Source: Liopterus haemorrhoidalis
Lineage: Eukaryota; Arthropoda; Insecta; Coleoptera; Dytiscidae
Direction of reading: 5' to 3'
Length of the DNA stretch: 64,000 bases
Assembly (NCBI GenBank): GCA_963971575.1
Contig: OZ020623.1
Location: 14,944,980-15,008,979, forward strand
Shown in pieces: positions 46,029 through 57,904 of the stretch. The translations under genes and the position numbers were made by a program. Under the pieces are notes generated by a model. It searched no databases. It had not been told where the DNA came from and was given only the letters and a program-made list of their open reading frames with translations. Each line of letters begins with the position of its first letter. The stretch's first letter is position 1.

Positions 46029-46700
46029 TATCAGATGTCGTTATAAACGATATCCACTGCACATACTTATCATTTACGTTACAGCAAAATGCGCAATACA
46101 AAAACGCACGTACGTTTACTCCAGCCAGTTTCTTATAAAATTCACTGACTTATCAAACTAAAAAATCATTAGTATTTTTACTTTCTGTTTGCTTTATCAA
46201 AACTCTTATAAAAATATAATCATTAAGAGGTCCATTAAGAACGTGTGAATGACCAATTATAAGAAAAACGAAAACATAAAGAAATATGATGAATAAAATG
46301 AGAAAATAGGAAACAAGAAGAATCCCCTTATTTCGTTGAAAGAAAAGAAATATTGTAGCTATTGGAGTCATCTATTCTTTGTGAAGTTCCAGAGCCCACT
46401 TGGCCGTGTCACGTCCAATATAAATGTAACATGTTTGTGACGTGTATCGATCAGTATATTCGTCAAATATAGTAGGTGTGGACAGAAACTGTAGCCAATC
46501 TTATATTTTTCCAATTCACAACTTTTCTTGCTTTTTTATCGACACGTACAATGATAAATTTTATACTTTATATTTGCAATATCCACACGATATCCTACCA
46601 ATGATTTTACATATTTTTTCCTGGATTATGCTGGGAGGGTTAAGCCAAATTCAACGCGTAAAATAACCAGGTGGAAACCTACTTTTGAATATTTTTTTGG
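46029..46700. other. No gene recognised
   Basis: AT-rich intron. Confidence 0.4.
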
Positions 46701-46830
46701 TAAAAGCTATTCCAAACGATTAGGCGGAATTTTCCTTTTCCTGAACAAAATAATCAAGAGCTTCAATCAATCTGTAAAAATTACTAGATTTGAAAATCTA
46801 GTTCCGCCTAATCGTTTGGGATAGACTTTA
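46701..46830. mobile_element. GCTATTCCAAACG-family MITE, short form
   Basis: Ends TAAAAGCTATTCCAAACG and CGTTTGGGATAGACTTTA, 130 bp, sharing TTTTCCTGAACAAAAT and GCTTCAATCAAT with the copy at 9855. Confidence 0.75.
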
Positions 46831-46964
46831 GCTCCATGATAGTCGTTCTTGTACTTCCATATTTATATATTTAAGATCACAAATTGCAAATTGATTTAAA
46901 TTGTTTTAAAAGAACTCTCTCAGCCAGGTGGCTCACCATTGCTATCTTCCTTAATATTATAGAT

Positions 46965-47473
46965 CAGCGGTTCTCAAAGTGGGGTCCGTGGACCCCTAGG
47001 GGTCCGCGAAGGGATTTCGGTGGGTCCGTGAAAAACGAACGCATATTTATTTATATTATATAACTGACTGAACTGCACAGTCCTATCCTGATGTTGCAAA
47101 GATGGCTCTAAGAGTCCTCATTCCATTTGCAACCACCTATGAGTGTGAGTCGGCTTTTTCTACACTACTACGAAATAGATTATGCGCGACAAATGACATG
47201 AGAGTCGCACTGGCCAAAACAAAGCCACACATAGAAGAATTAGTTCAGGCAAAGCGAATGCATCCATCCCATTAAAATTGTTATTTGTTATTTAACGATT
47301 ACATAGCATGTAATATTGTATGTAATATTCTGAATACATAATTGTTTGTAAAATAAATGTTTTATTTACTGTACTTTTCCTTTTTTTTTTATATTAATAG
47401 GGGTCCGCGAGCTCTCAAACAATTTTTAAAAAGTCCGACACGCCGGAAATTTTAAAAAATTTGAGAAACGCTG
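46965..47473 (+). mobile_element. Compact hAT keeping the dimerisation domain
   Basis: Ends CAGCGGTTCTCAAAGTGGGG and ATTTGAGAAACGCTG; perfect duplication TTATAGAT (46957-46964, 47474-47481). 509 bp. GGGGTCCGCGA occurs at both ends. Confidence 0.88.
47083..47275 (+). pseudogene. hAT transposase C-terminal dimerisation domain
   Basis: Open to the stop at 47273: YPDVAKMALRVLIPFATTYE, CESAFSTLLRNRLCATNDMR and KTKPHIEELVQAKRMHPSH. This is the hATC domain of ZBED5/SCAND3-type hAT transposases. The catalytic region is deleted. Confidence 0.85.
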
Positions 47474-47481
47474 TTATAGAT

Positions 47482-47865
47482 AGAGATTCGGTTAAATGGA
47501 CAAAGTTCGATTATTTTACATAGGAAATATCATGACAGGCTCAAAAATAATTTTAGATGTTTCGTTGACCAGATATTTTGAAAATAAATATTATTTTAAA
47601 TGAAATACCCTGTATATTGTTAGGCCATTGGAACAACGATTTTTTTGTTTTTATAAAAAACTAAACATGTTTATAACGAAATTTTTTTAATACCGGAGAT
47701 ATCAACGTTACAAACTTATAAAAAATAGTACGATTAAAAACAGACATATAATAAAAACAAAAGTAAAAATTACCAAGTATTTTGGTTAGAAATATTGTTC
47801 GAATAAATATTCATTATTGTTTAAACACAATCTTATTATTTATTTTATGTTTCGCATTGCATTGC
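47482..47865. other. No gene recognised
   Basis: AT-rich. ACCCTGTATA near 47607 resembles ends of IS630-like insect elements, without a partner. Confidence 0.35.
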
Positions 47866-50800
47866 CCCAGCAAACATTCAACTAACGGCCGAATACCGGC
47901 AAACTGCTTTTACTGCTGGTAAATTGCTGGCACCAAAAGTAAGTGCAACGCCAGTATTAATAATGTATTTCACATTTGTATTTCACACTCCGTCTATACG
48001 AAGTACTTTACCAGCATTTTATAAGCACTCCTTATTTGTATTAATCCAAGCAAACATTTACGGGCCAGTACTGTTGAAGCACATACTCTCCGGCATTGAA
48101 CGAATCATCCGAAAGTAATGGGCCAGTGCTGGCATTTCGCACTGGGCCAGTACCTTGGTGTTCCGGTGGCCGTTAGCTGGGCCATTGATGTATCGTCTCT
48201 TGTCACTCATACTTTTTACTTAAAACTAAACTTTTTTTGAATGTAATAATTTGAAAAGTCTGATTGTTCTTAGTCATAAAACGCCCTAACGGCGTGGCCT
48301 TGGAGGGTTAGCCATTACAGGTTGAGACGTGTTGGTGGACAGTTTGTCAAGATGTGTATTTGAAAAGTTATTGTTTTGTGAGCGCATTATACAGTTTTTT
48401 ATTGTGATTTGTGTGTGTTTTGTTAGATTTAAGGACTTAGTTTACACAAACTGTTTCATATTAAATTGTTTAATTTTTAATTTAGTTCAATCATAGTTTT
48501 TTTCATGTAATAATATTTTCAATTATTAATAATTCTGTTACAAGATTATAAATATGTCATTTAAAAAATATAATTTGTCATATTTCATTTTGAATACTGA
48601 CATCCCAGCAAACATTTTTATCCGGACCAGTACTAGTAAAGCACATACTCGCCGGCATTGAAAGTAATGGGCCAGTGCTGGCATTTCGTACTGGGCCAGT
48701 ACCCCGGTGTCCCGTGGCCCTTAGCTGGTCCATTGATGTATCAGTTGCTGGCCCAGCAACGGTAAAGTGCATTGAAAGTAATGGGCCAGTGCTGGCATTT
48801 CGCACTGGGCCAGTGCTGGCATTTCGCATTGGTCCAGTGCTGGCATTTTGCACTGGGCCAGTACCCCGGTGTCCCCGTGGCCGTTAGCTGGCCCATTGAT
48901 GTATCAAAATAATCGCATTAGTTGCAAGATTTATTTCTGACAGACTAGTGCTTATATTATACCCACTCTCTAGTGTTTCAAATGTAATATATGTGTACTT
49001 ACCCAGTATTAAAATAAATGAATGGTTAGGTGCAAAATAAATACTCATTTGGCCATTTTCACCATCGTTGAATAAATTTATTTAACAAGTAAAGTTGACA
49101 ATATCGCATCGGTTTTAAACTATTAATGAAGAAATTAACATTGCTGTCAATAGAATGATGAGATATTGTTAACTTAAGTTGTTAAATAAATTTATTCAAC
49201 GATGGTAAAACTAGCCGATTGTAAATTGAATTAACAGTTATAATTTATTGATTTATTTATAAATATTAAATAAATATAATTTCAGGAATAACAGGAATTA
49301 GTTTATTTAATTTATTAATTTAATGAAGAATTTTAAGAAAATGGTTTTCTGCCATTTCGGTCAAACCAATTTCATCCTAAAGATAAGGGGTGACTAATAA
49401 TTTTCGCCAATATTCGTTTTGTATTATCTACCACATCTTTTCCCCCTGACTTGAAGAGTGCCAACCTAAAGAAATCATACTTGTTAAAATAAATTCAATA
49501 AACAAATTTTATAAGCATTAATGCTATAAGCTGTTCACTTTTGTAAGAACAAACTAGATCTGGTTATTTTGGTGATTTTTATAGTGTATTACTGACTTTT
49601 AGAAACTTGGTTATATAAAAAAAAAAGCTTTACAGTTTTGGATTAAGTTTGTATTATTTTAGGTTAGTATTATATTTACAAAATATTTAAGATGTCACTA
49701 TTCAAAATGAAATATGACAAATTATATTTTTTAAATGATATATTTATAATCTTGTATCAGATTTATTAATAATTGAAAATTTTATTACATGAAAAAAACT
49801 ATGATTGAACTAAACTAAAAATTAAACAATTTAATATGAAATAGTTTGTGTAAACTACGTCCTTAAATCTAACAAAACACACACAAATCACAATAAAAAA
49901 CTGTATAATGCTCACAATCAATAACTATTCAAATACACATCTTTAAAAACTGTTCACCAACACGTCCCAACTTGAACTCACAGAATATCACTGGTACCGA
50001 CCCTCGAAGGCCACGCCATTAGGGTGTTTTATGACTAAGAACGGTCAGACTTTTCAAATTATTACATTCAAAAAAAGTTATAAACATAAGCACTGGCCCG
50101 CTAGAAATAACCTTGGATTAATACAAATAAGGAATGCTTATAAAATGCTGGTAAAGTACTTCGTATAGGCAGAGTGCGAAATACAAATGTGAAGTACATT
50201 ATTAATACTGGCATTGCACTTACTTTTGGTGCCAGCAATGTACCAGCGTAAAAGCAGTTTGCCGGCGTTCGGCCGTTAGTTCAATGTTTGCTGGGATCTT
50301 AAATATTTTGTAAATATAATACTAACCTAAAATAATACAAACTTAATCCAAAACTGTAAAGCTTTTTTTACAATATAACCAAGTTTCTAAAAGTCAGTAA
50401 TACACTATAAAAATCACCAAAATAATCAGATCTAGTTTGTTCTTACAAAAGTGAACAGCTTATAGCATTAATGCTTATAAAATTTGATTATTGAATTTAT
50501 TTTAACAAGTATGATTTCTTTAGGTTGGCACTCTTCAAGTCAGGAGGAAAAGATGTGGTAGATAATACAAGACGAATATTGGCGAAAATTATTAGTCACC
50601 CCTTATCTTTAGGATGCAATTGGTTTGGCCGAAATGGCAGAAAAACTGCAAAAAATGGCAAAAAAATTAAATTAATAAATTAAATAAACTAATTCTTGTT
50701 ATTCCTGAAATTATATTTATTTAATATTTATAAATAAATCAATAAATTATAACTGTTAATACAATTTACAATCAGCCAGTTTTTCCATCGTTGAATAAAT

Positions 50801-51462
50801 GTATTTAACAACTTAAGTTAACAATATCGCATCATTCTATTGACAGCAATGTTAATTTCTTCATTAATAGTTTAAAACCGATGCGATATTGACAACTTTA
50901 TTTGTTAAATAAATTTATTCAACAATGGTGAAAATGGCCAAATGAGTATTTATTTTGCACCTAACCATTAATTTATTTTAATACTGGGTAAGTACACATA
51001 TGTTACATTTGAAACACTAGAGAGTGGGAATAATATAAGCACTGGTTCGTCAGAAATAAATCTTGCAACTAATGCGATTATTTTGCACTTTACCGTTGCT
51101 GGGCCAGCAACTGATACATCAATAGGCCAGCTAACGGCCACGGGGACACCGGGGTACTGGCCCAGTGCAAAATGCCAGCACTGGTCCAGTGCGAAATGCC
51201 AGCACTAGCGCAGTGCGAAATGCCAGCACTGGCCCAGTGCGAAATGCCAGCACTGGCTCAGTGCGAAATGCCAGCACTGGCCCATTACTTTCAATGCACT
51301 TTTCCGTTGCTGGGCCGGCAACTGATACATCAATGGGCCAGCAACGGCCACGGGAACACCGGGGTACGGGCCCAGTACGAAATGCCAGCACTGGCCCATT
51401 ACTTTCAATGCCGGGGAGTATGTGCTTTACCAGTACTGGCCCGTATAAAAATGTTTGCTGGG
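47866..51462 (+). mobile_element. CCCAGCAAACATT element beta, split by gamma
   Basis: Same ends as alpha, duplication GC at 47864-47865 and 51463-51464. Excluding gamma it is 1903 bp, about 210 longer than its sisters because of a partial reversed copy of the right end inserted near 48045-48200. It has five 24-bp units (51150-51285). More diverged than the others, so older. Confidence 0.85.
48604..50295 (-). mobile_element. CCCAGCAAACATT element gamma (1692 bp)
   Basis: Inserted in beta in reverse, duplication AT (48602-48603, 50296-50297). Exactly the length of alpha and delta. Confidence 0.9.
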
Positions 51463-51464
51463 GC

Positions 51465-51810
51465 GTAACATTTTTAGAAATTTTGCTGCAAGCAAGAGAT
51501 ATTTTACGAGAAAATACATATGCTTGGAATTCTACGAAATAGGGTCGTATTTCTATGAAGGAAATTTGACTACTGTAAAGTATTTAGATTTTTTGGAAAA
51601 TAGTTTTGAAGATTTATTTGACGATGTGCTCATAGCTAACAGAATTAATTTGAAGTATTTTCAACATGATGGTGCACCTGCACATAATGCCTATCTTGTA
51701 AATAATTAATTACAAAATAAATATGACGACAAATGGATTGGACTAACGGACCTATTAACTGGCCTCCTAGATCTCCTGATTTAATATCTTTAGATTTTTA
51801 ATTTGATACG
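51465..51810 (+). pseudogene. DDE transposase fragment
   Basis: YEGNLTTVKYLDFLENSFED, INLKYFQHDGAPAHNAYLVN (second catalytic motif), then, with stops, KWIG, NWPPRSPDLISLDF. Same type as 57027-57521 and 61648-62075. No N-terminus beyond beta is recognisable. Confidence 0.7.
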
Positions 51811-52141
51811 TACGAAGGTGCAATCACCAAAACTCGAAGCGCCTTTGATTGGAATCGTTGTATTATTTTAAATCTGGTTGGCTTGGCACATGCCCATAAC
51901 TGAAGTCCATACAACCATATGGGCTTGAGTTATGGTCGTATAGAGCTAAATTTAATTTGAAATTGATAATTTTGATTTTCTCCCAAAAAGCCAATACATT
52001 TCGCGAAAAGTTAGTTTTATCTGCTTACGTTTGGCTTGTATGTGCTTACTACAGGTAAGTCCTTAGTCCAAATGTCGTCCAAGGTATTTTACTTCAGTTT
52101 TTATGGGAACTGGAATGTTGATTGTTACTTGTGAGCAAGAA

Positions 52142-52478
52142 CAGTGGTACCTCGGTTTTTGTTGACTTCGGATATCTTCGGTTTCGGTTTTCGTCGATTT
52201 TACGCGAAAAATTTGTCGTGGTTTTCGCCGGTTGCCTCGGATTTCGACGGCGTACCGCGACCCAATTCAAGTGTCCGAATTCAAAGATTACGTACAGGCT
52301 GAAGGATTCATCCCAGAACAAGTATTCATTATATATGAAGAAACTGGCCTCTTTTGGAAGAAGATGCCAAGAGGACATTCATTACACAGGAGGTTACATT
52401 ATTGCCTCGGTTTTCGTCAGTTTCGAATTTCAACGATTGTTTTCGGACGGATTATCGACGAAAACAGAGGTACCACTG
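52142..52478 (+). mobile_element. Tigger/pogo-type short element
   Basis: Ends CAGTGGTACCTCGGTTTT and AAAACAGAGGTACCACTG; TA on the right, AA on the left. It retains a pogo transposase stretch from FKDYVQAEGFIPEQVF to YEETGLFWKKMP, where the first catalytic Asp (usual DETG) is now Glu. 337 bp. Confidence 0.8.
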
Positions 52479-53014
52479 TACTGACTATACCGATAATGAA
52501 GTCATATAACATAAACTGAGAGCATGCGCCTTATTGTGAAACCAACAACACCTCCAGAGACAAAGTTAACTATTATAGGACGAATTATTATTTCTTTAAT
52601 AGTTTGTCCACAAGAATTGCAAGAAATAAATATAAATTAGGCCTGTTACACATTCAGTAGCGTATATTCCTTTCGTCTCTACGTGGTTTTGTCTTCAAAA
52701 CATTGAATGCTAAAGTAAAGTCTATAGTATATGACATCTATGACGGGCATATTTGCAGCCGTGGGTGCATTTGTGCAATCCCCATTAGTTTGTATTGTTC
52801 TTATGACAAGAGTGAAAAAATGACACGTTAATTTGCACGTTATGGCACTTTTGGTCACACTTATTACTTTTTTTAACTCTCACCATAAACAAGCATTTTA
52901 TGTACAGTTTTTTTTTTAAATTGTAGTAGAAAAAAATATTTTTGTCTGATTGAGAAAGAGATGCAGTGCATCCCTTGTTTCCATGGACGCCATGCTACTG
53001 GGCTTTTTTATTAA
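52479..53014. other. No gene recognised
   Basis: Unassigned intron. Confidence 0.4.
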
Positions 53015-53271
53015 TAGGTTTGTTCCAACAAAAGTTCAGAACTGTTCAGAACTTTACTAAGTTTGCGCAAAACGATTTTAGAGTTCCAACAAGTCGATTT
53101 AAACATTCAGAACTTATAGTGCAGTGTTCCAAGAACAAGTGAATTGTGTTCTGATTCTGAATCTTTCCAAAAGTTCCAGGATTTTACAATAATTTTTAAT
53201 TCTGAATAAGTTTAACGTGTTATCTAACCTCACTTAATTGTTTTTGTTTGTTTGATTAAATTAGTAGTAGT

Positions 53272-55440
53272 AATGGAAAAAGACAGTGATTTTTCTGATT
53301 TGTCAGGATTTTCAAGCGAAAGTGATAATGATGGAGAATTCTTGAATGATGTTATTGTTGAAATAAGACAAAACAATGAAAATTACATACCGATGATAGT
53401 GCCACAATATAGTGATCAGATTTTTTGGAACATTTTCGAGTTAGTGGAAATGTTATTGAACCACTAGCAGCAAGTTTTGAAGTATGTTAATACCATAAGT
53501 ATTATTCCGGCCAAAATGGTAAAATTAGTGCTTAGGATCAACTTCTTAAATTTCTCAGGTATAGTGCCCAGCAAACATTTTTATCCGGACCAGTACTGGT
53601 AAAGCACATACTCGCCGGCATTGAAAGTAATGGGCCAGTGCTGGCATTTCGTACTGGGCCAGTACCCCGGTGTCCCGTGGCCCTTAGCTGGTCCATTGAT
53701 GTATCAGTTGCTGGCCCAGCAACGGTAAAGTGCATTGAAAGTAATGGGCCAGTGCTGGCATTTCGCACTGGGCCAGTGCTGGCATTTCGCATTGGTCCAG
53801 TGCTGGCATTTTGCACTGGGCCAGTACCCCGGTGTCCCCGTGGCCGTTAGCTGGCCCATTGATGTATCAAAATAATCGCATTAGTTGCAAGATTTATTTC
53901 TGACAGACTAGTGCTTATATTATACCCACTCTCTAGTGTTTCAAATGTAATATATGTGTACTTACCCAGTATTAAAATAAATTAATGGTTAGGTGCAAAA
54001 TAAATACTCATTTGGCCATTTTCACCATCGTTGAATAAATTTATTTAACAAATAAAGTTGACAATATCGCATCGGTTTTAAACTATTAATGAAGAAATTA
54101 ACATTGCTGTCAATAGAATGATGCGATATTGTTAACTTAAGTTGTTAAATAAATTTATTCAACGATGGTAAAACTAGCCGATTGTAAATTGAATTAACAG
54201 TTATAATTTATTGATTTATTTATAAATATTAAATAAATATAATTTCAGGAATAACAGGAATTAGTTTATTTAATTTATTAATTTAATGAAGAATTTTAAG
54301 AAAATGGTTTTCTGCCATTTCGGTCAAACCAATTTCATCCTAAAGATAAGGGGTGACTAATAATTTTCGCCAATATTCGTCTTGTATTATCTACCACATC
54401 TTTTCCCCCTGACTTGAAGAGTGCCAACCTAAAGAAATCATACTTGTTAAAATAAATTCAATAAACAAATTTTATAAGCATTAATGCTATAAGCTGTTCA
54501 CTTTTGTAAGAACAAACTAGATCTGGTTATTTTGGTGATTTTTATAGTGTATTACTGACTTTTAGAAACTTGGTTATATTGTAAAAAAAGCTTTACAGTT
54601 TTGGATTAAGTTTGTATTATTTTAGGTTAGTATTATATTTACAAAATATTTAAGATGTCACTATTCAAAATGAAATATGACAAATTATATTTTTTAAATG
54701 ACATATTTATAATCTTGTATCAGATTTATTAATAATTGAAAATTTTATTACATGAAAAAAACTATGATTGAACTAAACTAAAAATTAAACAATTTAATAT
54801 GAAATAGTTTGTGTAAACTACGTCCTTAAATCTAACAAAACACACACAAATCACAATAAAAAACTGTATAATGCTCACAATCAATAACTATTCAAATACA
54901 CATCTTTAAAAACTGTTCACCAACACGTCCCAACTCGTACTCACAGAATATCACTTGTACCGACCCTCGAAGGCCACGCCATTAGGGTGTTTTATGACTA
55001 AGAACGGTCAGACTTTTCAAATTATTACATTCAAAAAAAGTTATAAACATAAGCACTGGCCCGCTAGAAATAATCTTGGATTAATACAAATAAGGAATGC
55101 TTATAAAATGCTGGTAAAGTACTTCGTATAGGCGGAGTGCGAAATACAAATGTGAAGTACATTATTAATACTGGCGTTGCACTTACTTTTGGTGCCAGCA
55201 ATGTACCAGCGTAAAAGCAGTTTGCCGGCGTTCGGCCGTTAGTTCAATGTTTGCTGGGTGGTCATCGTCTGCTATCTAGATGTAGCAGATAGGTTTGTTA
55301 TTTCCAAAAGTAGTTTGGAGAGAATAATAGTCCGAATTCCATATTTCTTGAGCAACAACATAATAAAATGACCAAACAACAAGGAAAAGGTCGTTATTGA
55401 CAGACATTTTCGGCAAAAAAGATTTCTAAATGTAATCCAA
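53272..55440 (+). pseudogene. Harbinger transposase N-terminal fragment
   Basis: MEKDSDFSDLSGFSSESDND starts at 53274; IVPQYSDQIFW and, after a frameshift, EHFRVSGNVIEPLAASFE at about 53395-53480. After delta come DVADRFVISKSSLERIIVR and KWPNNKEKVVIDRHFRQKRF. This is the helix-turn-helix region before the DDE domain of Harbinger nucleases; the DDE region is lost. Confidence 0.7.
53567..55258 (-). mobile_element. CCCAGCAAACATT element delta (1692 bp)
   Basis: Nearly identical to gamma by eye and in the same orientation, with TG duplicated (53565-53566, 55259-55260). Three 24-bp units. Confidence 0.9.
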
Positions 55441-55716
55441 TCGTTCCATTAGTTCCATTTCTTCAGTTTAAGAATACAAGCCACAATGTTTTTTAACAGA
55501 TGTTATTTTGATTCCGTGATTTTATAGGTTAGGATAAACAAACCAAATTCTGAACGGTTCTAACTCGTTCCAACACTAGTTAAGATGATTCTAAAATTAT
55601 ACGTTCGCACATGGATTCTAAGCAGTTCTGATCCACGTTCTGAACTGCTGTGAATTTTCTATTGGAACTAACCTATTATTAAGAGTTAACATACTTTTAA
55701 AAAGAATATTTCTTAC

Positions 55717-56399
55717 CTGTGGGAAATCCTTATCATCTGTCTGATGTAGAAAATGTAGAAAAAATGTCTTTCCCCCTCTCATTGCATGTAAATACCCCAC
55801 TCTTATCAAAGGAGCCGCTGTATGTCCATCACTTAACACTTCTAAAGTAGCATCCCTAACACTCAGTGGACTTTGAGTTGGTTTTTCCCAGTCTGTATAC
55901 TCATTTTTTAAAGTAGAAAAAATTTCATTTAAATGATAATAATAAGAGTTCCTCACATAAGTCCTTAAAATACGATCTTTTCTCGTGTCGTTAAAGCCAT
56001 ACAACAAGTCCTGAGAGTTTAAATCTAAATAAGATTCAATACTAGTTAAACCAAACAATAAGTCCCTTTCGGGAAAGTCTGCTAACTCGAATCCTGCTGA
56101 TGTGGAAACTGCAGATCCTTGTTGTGGACCCATTGCTCCATGGAAATTCGCAGGATTCAATAACACAGTTCCATCCACGAATGGTGCAAATCCTGGAAGA
56201 AATCTTGGTGGATTTATGTGGACTGATAGAAGTTGATGCAGAGGTTTCGTACGAAGACATGGTGCTATGTCATCTTCTAGGAGGTCTCCATGACAGCCGG
56301 TTTCAACAGCTACAATTCGCTTGACGGAGAGAGGATCACGTTGCAATGCCCATGGACTTAGTCCAGAACCACTTAGAAGGATGGCTCGATGGAGAAGCT
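55717..56399 (-). CDS. Nlg: Neuroligin-like protein, internal exon (upstream)
   Basis: Minus strand, acceptor TTTTTCTTTCCAG ending at 56400 (an alternative AG two bases inward is possible), donor CAG|GTAAGA at 55716. 683 bp, 227 codons open throughout. Starts LLHRAILLSGSGLSPWALQR, the segment after the nucleophile elbow in the cholinesterase fold. Then PGFAPFVDGTVL, SYLDLNSQDLLYGFNDTRKD and the neuroligin-type block YYYHLNEIFSTLKNEYTDWE, LSDGHTAAPLIRVGYLHA and FLHFLHQTDDKDFPQ. It acts as the extracellular domain of a postsynaptic adhesion molecule binding neurexin (family knowledge). A branch-point-like CTAAT is at 56418-56422. Earlier exons are not in the window. Confidence 0.92.
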
Positions 56400-56474
56400 C
56401 TGGAAAGAAAAATTGACATTAGTATATGAACAATATAAATATATATATAATACAATACAATATAAATATATATA

Positions 56475-57824
56475 CAGTGAATATATTTTTTAATGCAACA
56501 TGTACTATGTCATTACCATGGATACAGTTTTTGACAGCAATATAAATCGTGTTCATTTTCATTTGCAACATAGACAATTAGTGTGTATACTTTTGCTCAT
56601 TACTGATTTAAAAATTAATCAACATGTATATACAGATGAAGAAAAAATAATGATGGTAACTTGGTATAACTCCGAAATGAGTTTAAGAGAAGTTTTTGCT
56701 GTATTTAGCGCAACTTATCCAGATCGGTCAATACCAAATCCCTCTACAATTTCAAGACTAGTTAATAAATTTCATCGCGAAGGATGTCTTAAGTCAAAAC
56801 ATAATAAAAAAAGAACAACATCCCACGTGCTTACAGAAGAGAAGCAGTTGGAAATATTATTACAAGTGGAAGAAAACAATCAAAATACTTAGATCAATTG
56901 CACAAACCGTTGGTGTCAGTACTGGATTTGTTTTTAACTTCTTAAAAAAAGAAAAGTTTCGATCATACAAATTTCAAAATCATCAAAAATTGTTAGAAAG
57001 GGACGCGAAGCAGTACGTATGGATTTTTGTTTGAAAAAATTAATTCCAACCCAACAATGCTTCAAAGAATTTTATTTACAGACGAAGCAACGTTTACTCT
57101 AAATGGTGAAGTGCACAGACAAAATTTTAGCTACTGGAGTCGAGAAAATTTACATTTGTTTCATTCCTCCCGAACTCAAAATCCGCAAAAATTAAATGTT
57201 TGGGCAGGGATAATAGGAACCAATATTATAGGGCCTTTTTTTATTGACGGTAACCTTAATGCCGCAAAATATCTAGCCCTTTTGCAAAATCAAATATGGT
57301 TTCAACATGATGGCGCACAAGTCCATTATTCAAGAATAGTTCAAGAATATTTACATAGAACTTTCCCAAAAAGCTGGATTGGAAGAGGATGGTCGATGAA
57401 CTGGCCAGCGAGATCTCCGGATTTGGCACCCAATGATTTTTTTTATTGGGGATATTTAAAGGCCAAAGTATATAATGGAGAACTTAGGGATGTTGCTGAA
57501 CTGCAAGACATAATTGTTTAAGCATCCAACAATATACCTCAAGAGCAATTGCTGAATGTTTTGAATAATTTTTATGATCGCTTAACATTTTGTATGCATA
57601 AACGGAGAAACTTTTGAACATTTAGTTTTTAAGTTATTATTAGTTATTTATTTATTATTATTATTATTTTTTTAATTTGTATTTTCAATAAAATATTTTG
57701 ATTTTGCTAGTAAATATGGTTTTTTCTATGTTGCAAATGAAAATGAACACGATTTATATTGCTGTCAAAAACTGTATCCATGGTAATGACATAGTACATG
57801 TTGCATAAAAGAATAAATTCACTG
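56475..57824 (+). mobile_element. DDE element with about 104-bp TIRs (1350 bp)
   Basis: Starts CAGTGAATATATTTTTTAAT, with TIRs that match over about 100 bp with few differences (shared CATGTACTATGTCATTACCA and GACAGCAATATAAATCGTG). TA duplication at 56473-56474 and 57825-57826. Its left end is 75 bp from the neuroligin acceptor. Confidence 0.9.
56590..57616 (+). pseudogene. IS630/mariner-type transposase (DUF4817-like)
   Basis: YTDEEKIMMVTWYNSEMSLR and IPNPSTISRLVNKFHREG (56625-56790) form the N-terminal helix-turn-helix. A frameshift near 56890 leads to IAQTVGVSTGFVFNFLKK, another to FEKINSNPTMLQRI. Catalytic motifs: LFTDEATFTLNGE, WFQHDGAQVHYS, and ARSPDLAPNDFFYWG, with 36 residues between the second and third Asp. 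The C-terminus continues to MHKRRNF* at 57616 after one stop at 57519. About 330 residues in all. All three Asp are kept, but at least two frameshifts disable it. Confidence 0.85.
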
Positions 57825-57904
57825 TATGTGGAGTGTGAAATTTTACACACACATTTTAATCAGGGAATTTTAATCAAAAAATTTTCAGGGTTTGGTTGGT
57901 ATAG

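Larger units (their letters stand above)
53015..55675 (+). mobile_element. PIF/Harbinger element split by delta
   Basis: Ends TAGGTTTGTTCCAACA and ATTGGAACTAACCTA, flanked by TTATTAA on both sides (53008-53014, 55676-55682). Without delta it is about 970 bp. The right end lies about 40 bp from the neuroligin exon. Confidence 0.78.

Noticed and set aside
52122..52519. Two overlapping frames as a novel gene
   Set aside because: One frame is the antisense or shifted reading of a short Tigger-type element; only the FKDYVQAEGF...ETGLFWKK stretch is a real relic.
45619..53850. Repeated frames reading NASTGPVR or LAFRTGPV in the CCCAG elements
   Set aside because: Readings of the 24-bp non-coding tandem repeat (24 is divisible by 3, so frames stay open on both strands).
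53015..55675. Harbinger TSD as standard TAA/TTA
   Set aside because: The flanks share TTATTAA and the 3-bp duplication cannot be fixed; the assignment rests on the transposase fragment instead.
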